Made by a program: the position numbers and the translations under genes. A DNA stretch of 64,000 nt. It comes from Paenibacillus jilunlii. GTDB lineage: Bacteria; Bacillota; Bacilli; Paenibacillales; Paenibacillaceae. A model generated the notes under the pieces. The model worked only from the letters and a program-made list of their open reading frames with translations, did no database searches and was not told the DNA's origin. Of this stretch, positions 60,846 to 64,000 are shown piece by piece. Position 1 is the stretch's first letter; every line of letters starts with the position of its first letter. The stretch is taken from contig NZ_FNGM01000003.1 in assembly GCF_900102965.1 (NCBI RefSeq), positions 186,001 through 250,000 on the forward strand, given 5' to 3'.

Positions 60846-60979
60846 AATTCCGGGCATCGCAAGCTCTGCATTCCGGCCATCGCCAGCCCCATGTTTTAAT
60901 TCACCCGCCAGCTTTTTTCATTCTATACTCCGCTATACTCCTAGAAAAAACAAACCTTATTTCTGTAGTTCGCACCTTG

Positions 60980-60995
60980 TTGGAAGCGCTTAATC
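60980..60995 (+). promoter_or_regulatory. Candidate cre (CcpA) site
   Basis: TTGGAAGCGCTTAATC fits the catabolite-responsive consensus WTGNAARCGNWWNCA well apart from its 3' end. It lies about 45 bases before the sugar-binding-protein start, where CcpA could repress the operon when glucose is present. Confidence 0.55.
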
Positions 60996-61037
60996 AGAAG
61001 ATAATAAACCTATCACGAACACAGGGGGCATTGATTC

Positions 61038-62408
61038 ATGGTCAACAGAAAAATGAAGACAACATTCACCGTCGCACTCACAGCTGCAATGGCATTAAGC
61101 GTTGCGGCCTGCGGCAACTCAAACGACAACAGCAAGAATAATGCAGCGTCAAGCGCAGCACCTGACAAAACTAACAGTGGTACAGCAACGAACACAACGA
61201 AGAGTGACAAGAAGGTAACCATCACCTTCCAGAACATCTATCCCGATCCTACGACACCGTCCTACAAAATGGTACATGAGTTGAGTGAGCAGTACGAGAA
61301 AGAGCATCCGAATGTCAAGATCGAACTGGATACGCTGAACACCGACCAGCAAAAAGTGAAGCTCAAAACCCAGGCGGCTTCCAAAGAGGTCCCGGACATT
61401 ACCATCGTGAACCCGGCTGCACAAATGAAACCGTTTGTAGATGCTGGATTGTTCGCTCCACTGAACGACATGCTGGACCAGAACGGCCTGAAAGACACCT
61501 ATCAAACGGGATTGCTGGATTACTACAGCTTTGACGGCAATGTATACGCGCTGCCCGACGGCAACAATATCGAAGTGGTGTTCTACAACAAAGATTTGTT
61601 CGCCCAGGCTGGAATCGCCAATACACCAACCACCTTTGAAGAAATGCTTAAAGATGTGAAGATCCTCAAAGACAAAGGCATTACGCCACTGGCCATCGGT
61701 GAAAAGGATTCCTGGACGGGCTCCTTCCTGTTCATGAACATTCTGCTCCGCACCAACGGCGGCCCTGGCTTCCTGCAGGATGTCATGGATGGCAAGAAAA
61801 CTTTTGAAGATCCTGCTTTTGTAGAAGCTGTAGACGCTTTCCAACAGCTGGTTCAAGCGGGCGCATTCCCTGATGGCGCTACTTCCATCGACGCCAATGC
61901 CGGCGGAAATATCTTCAAATCCGGTAAAGCAGCAATGTGGGTCATCGGTTCATGGGAAACAGGTGCAGTTGATGCTTCTTCCGTAGCCGGCAAAGTTGGA
62001 GCTTTCCAATTCCCGACCGTGAACGGCAAAGGTGATCCTAACGAATTCATGCTGGCACCAGGCAGCGCATTCGCAGTATCTGCTAACAGCGAGCATCTGC
62101 AGGAAACCAAAGATTTCCTCAACTTCTTTGCCAGCAATCTGCCTAAGAAACAATTTGAATTGAAAAACGCTGTAGGCTTGGGCCAAAAAGTAGACGGCGA
62201 CCTCAAAGCAGCCGGTTACTCCGATCTGGCGATCACTATTGCTGGTCTGTTCAACCAAGTGAAAGGCGGCGACCTTTCATTCGATAACACGATGAACCCT
62301 GCAACCTCGCAGGTGCACCTCAGCAGTATCCAGAACCTGTTCGTACAGAAGATGGATTCCGCAGCGGTAGCCAAAGAACATCAAACCGCTTTTGAAGCGA
62401 ATAAATAA
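61038..62408 (+). CDS. Sugar ABC transporter substrate-binding lipoprotein (CUT1)
   Basis: A 456-residue lipoprotein: signal with lipobox ALSVAACGNSN, a Ser/Asn/Thr linker, then a family-1 extracellular solute-binding fold (TITFQNIYPDP, PDITIVNPAAQMKPFVDAGLFAPLND, VFYNKDLFAQAGI, FKSGKAAMWVIGSWETGA). It probably binds an oligosaccharide or other sugar. RBS CAGGGGGC before ATG 61038. A stem-loop follows it before the first permease gene. Confidence 0.88.
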   Translation: MVNRKMKTTFTVALTAAMALSVAACGNSNDNSKNNAASSAAPDKTNSGTATNTTKSDKKVTITFQNIYPDPTTPSYKMVHELSEQYEKEHPNVKIELDTLNTDQQKVKLKTQAASKEVPDITIVNPAAQMKPFVDAGLFAPLNDMLDQNGLKDTYQTGLLDYYSFDGNVYALPDGNNIEVVFYNKDLFAQAGIANTPTTFEEMLKDVKILKDKGITPLAIGEKDSWTGSFLFMNILLRTNGGPGFLQDVMDGKKTFEDPAFVEAVDAFQQLVQAGAFPDGATSIDANAGGNIFKSGKAAMWVIGSWETGAVDASSVAGKVGAFQFPTVNGKGDPNEFMLAPGSAFAVSANSEHLQETKDFLNFFASNLPKKQFELKNAVGLGQKVDGDLKAAGYSDLAITIAGLFNQVKGGDLSFDNTMNPATSQVHLSSIQNLFVQKMDSAAVAKEHQTAFEANK

Positions 62409-62430
62409 GCAGGCCTAAACGTCCACCTTC

Positions 62431-62465
62431 GGTGCGAAGCAAGCTGATTCCGGCTTCTTCGCACC
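62431..62465 (+). other. Stem-loop between binding-protein and permease genes
   Basis: GGTGCGAAG (62431-62439) pairs with CTTCGCACC (62457-62465), with no T-tract after it. Such hairpins often protect the 3' end of the binding-protein message so it is made in excess of the permeases. Confidence 0.65.
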
Positions 62466-62530
62466 AAATTTATCACAAGAAATTACATCTGCTATAGACA
62501 AAGAATCTGCTTGTTTAGGAGGCGGGAAAG

Positions 62531-63421
62531 ATGAAAGTACTTAAGGTGCCAGCACGCACAATAGCCGTCTTCGTGTTGCCATGTCTGCTCTTGTATGTGT
62601 GCCTTGTGTTTATCCCCATACTGGTTTCACTGTATACCGGCTTATTGAAATGGGACGGCCTTACGTCTGCCCAGTTTGTCGGATTCGGCAATTTCAAAGA
62701 TATGTTCTTCAATGACCCGGTGTTCTGGCCGTCGGTAAGAAGAACCTTGCTCTACGCTGTAGCATCTATGCTGGAAATTCCTCTTTGCCTGGGAATGGCT
62801 ATTCTGCTTAACCGTTATGTCAGAAGAGGAAACACATTGGTTTCGATCTACTTTACACCGGTCATTCTGTCTGTCGTCATTATTGGGCAGCTGTGGAAAA
62901 CGGTCTACAACCCGGCATCCATGGGCGGTATGCTTAACGGCGTTCTAATCTCACTGGGACTGGACAGCTGGACACATAACTGGCTTACCGAACCCAAAAT
63001 TGCCATGTTTGCGCTATACTTTGTCTCCTTGTGGCAGTTCTTCGGCTACCATCTGCTGATCCAGTACACCGGCGTACAGAATATTCCGGATGAGCTTTAT
63101 GAAGCGGCAAAAATCGACGGGGCAGACGGATTCAAAGCGGACCGCTACATCACCCTTCCGCTGATTGTCCCGATCTTCAAAATATCGATTGTACTGGCGT
63201 TTATCGGTTCCCTGCAGGCCTTCGATCTGGTAATGGTTATGACAGCGGGTGGTCCGGCTCATGCAACCGACGTCATCTCCACCCATATGTACAACAGCTC
63301 ATTTATGTCTTTGAAGTACGGATACGGCAGTGCGATTGCCAGCTTCCTGGTTATAGTCTGTCTGGTCTTCACGGGATTCATCAATACCATATTCAATAGA
63401 ATTGAACGCAAATTTAATTAG
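62531..63421 (+). CDS. Sugar ABC transporter permease (MalF/UgpA type)
   Basis: A 296-residue permease with six membrane segments: IFIPILVSLYTGLLKWDG in the start loop and EAA motif ELYEAAKIDGADGFKADRYITLPLI. It pairs with the next permease. ATG 62531 follows AGGAGGCGGG. There is no ATPase gene in view; CUT1 operons commonly use a shared MsmK-type ATPase encoded elsewhere. Confidence 0.9.
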   Translation: MKVLKVPARTIAVFVLPCLLLYVCLVFIPILVSLYTGLLKWDGLTSAQFVGFGNFKDMFFNDPVFWPSVRRTLLYAVASMLEIPLCLGMAILLNRYVRRGNTLVSIYFTPVILSVVIIGQLWKTVYNPASMGGMLNGVLISLGLDSWTHNWLTEPKIAMFALYFVSLWQFFGYHLLIQYTGVQNIPDELYEAAKIDGADGFKADRYITLPLIVPIFKISIVLAFIGSLQAFDLVMVMTAGGPAHATDVISTHMYNSSFMSLKYGYGSAIASFLVIVCLVFTGFINTIFNRIERKFN

Positions 63422-63438
63422 AAAAGGAGTGCGCGATC

Positions 63439-64000
63439 ATGCGAAAATTCAAAAAAGGAATCGTGTATCTTCTTTTCGCAATTCCTGTAGTGACCCAGTT
63501 GTATCCTTTGCTCTGGCTGGTGCTGTATTCACTGAAGACCAATGAAGAGATTATGGACGGCAGCTTTTTCTCCTTCCCCAAATCCTTTCAATGGCATAAC
63601 TACAGTGAAGCTTATACTTCCGGCAGCTATCTGAAGTACTTGTCCAACAGCGTGTTTGTTACCGGCGTTACAATGATCTGCGTAATTGTGCTGGCCTCCA
63701 TGGTGGCTTATGCCATCTCGCGTTTCCGCTGGAAATACGGCAATATCGTTATGACCATCTTCCTGATGGGCATGATGATTCCGATGCAGGCGACACTGCT
63801 GCCGCTGATGATTATTTTCAAGAACATTCACGTGCTGAACACGCATTTATCGCTGATTCTGCCTTACATTGCCTTTTCCACACCGATTGCCGTGTTCATC
63901 CTCTCCGGGTTCATGAGAGATATCCCGCATGAAATTGAGGAATCGGCATTCATCGATGGTGCGAGCGTATACCGGATTTTCCGCAGCATTATACTGCCGG
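63439..64000 (+). CDS. Sugar ABC transporter permease (MalG/UgpE type), truncated by window end
   Basis: The first 187 codons are in the window; the frame is still open at base 64000. ATG 63439 follows AAAAGGAGTG, 17 bases after the previous stop. Visible features: TQLYPLLWLVLYSLKTNEEI at the start, VFVTGVTMICVIVLASMVAYAISRF, MMIPMQATLLPLMIIF, and the EAA motif EIEESAFIDGASVYRIFRSIILP at the cut. Second half of the permease dimer. Confidence 0.88.
   Translation, partial: MRKFKKGIVYLLFAIPVVTQLYPLLWLVLYSLKTNEEIMDGSFFSFPKSFQWHNYSEAYTSGSYLKYLSNSVFVTGVTMICVIVLASMVAYAISRFRWKYGNIVMTIFLMGMMIPMQATLLPLMIIFKNIHVLNTHLSLILPYIAFSTPIAVFILSGFMRDIPHEIEESAFIDGASVYRIFRSIILP

Noticed and set aside
1..64000. CRISPR arrays, tRNA, rRNA or insertion sequences
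   Set aside because: No regularly spaced repeats with unique spacers, no cloverleaf or rRNA signatures and no transposase frames were found.

Overview
The window looks like a chromosomal segment of a spore-forming Gram-positive bacterium of the Paenibacillus type. This rests on the cwlJ-gerQ spore-coat pair, strong AGGAGG ribosome-binding sites with frequent GTG/TTG starts, lipobox lipoproteins, Bacillus-style regulatory sites (ydaO c-di-AMP and preQ1 riboswitches, Fur boxes, a TGTGA-N6-TCACA FNR site, a cre-like site), and two copies of a ~240-bp palindromic intergenic repeat. No rRNA, tRNA, CRISPR array, insertion sequence or prophage was seen.

Layout. 1-7.7 kb: end of a nucleotidyltransferase-like gene, two alpha/beta hydrolases, an ECF sigma factor with its DUF4179 anti-sigma partner, a YjeH-type amino-acid exporter divergent from a LysR regulator, and a XerC/D-like recombinase. 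7.9-14.7 kb: L-lactate dehydrogenase, a YfnA-type permease, an Asp-box lipoprotein, a 58-aa Cys-rich protein behind a textbook FNR-type promoter, a DUF2500 protein, cwlJ-gerQ and a small membrane protein. 15-22 kb: a CNNM/CorC protein with an odd leader, an MHYT-PAS histidine kinase, bdbD-bdbC, and kimA under a c-di-AMP riboswitch. 22-28 kb: a Fur-controlled siderophore ABC transporter (binding protein, two permeases, ATPase), murB, a small hypothetical gene and a ZIP transporter. 28.9-31.6 kb: preQ1 riboswitch then queF-queC-queD-queE. 31.7-37.5 kb: isochorismatase-like hydrolase, a vanW gene with a one-base frameshift, zinc alcohol dehydrogenase, EamA transporter, methyltransferase, repeat copy 1 and a LysR regulator. 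37.8-41.5 kb: pstSCAB. 41.6-53.6 kb: unknown protein, alpha/beta hydrolase, an MBL hydrolase/TetR pair with twin operators, tandem M29 aminopeptidases, a Ktr/Trk potassium channel subunit, a VOC protein, a second CNNM protein and a DUF1836 protein. 53.7-60.3 kb: MFS transporter, then a three-gene operon (TerB-domain protein, BrxD-like ATPase, Lhr-like helicase) matching the Shango anti-phage system. 60.3-64 kb: repeat copy 2 and a CUT1 sugar ABC operon cut by the window end.

How it fits together. Potassium handling (kimA with its riboswitch and a KtrB-like subunit), metal supply (Fur-regulated siderophore uptake, ZIP, two CNNM proteins) and phosphate uptake are ordinary housekeeping. The accessory content is the Shango-like operon. 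The points most worth a second look are that operon and the very GC-rich core of its helicase; the FNR-controlled 58-aa Cys-rich protein; an orphan array of three ATTAAT-N3-(A/G)TTAAT sites phased at exactly 26 bp with no intact gene behind it; the leader in front of the first CNNM gene; and the dispersed palindromic repeat.
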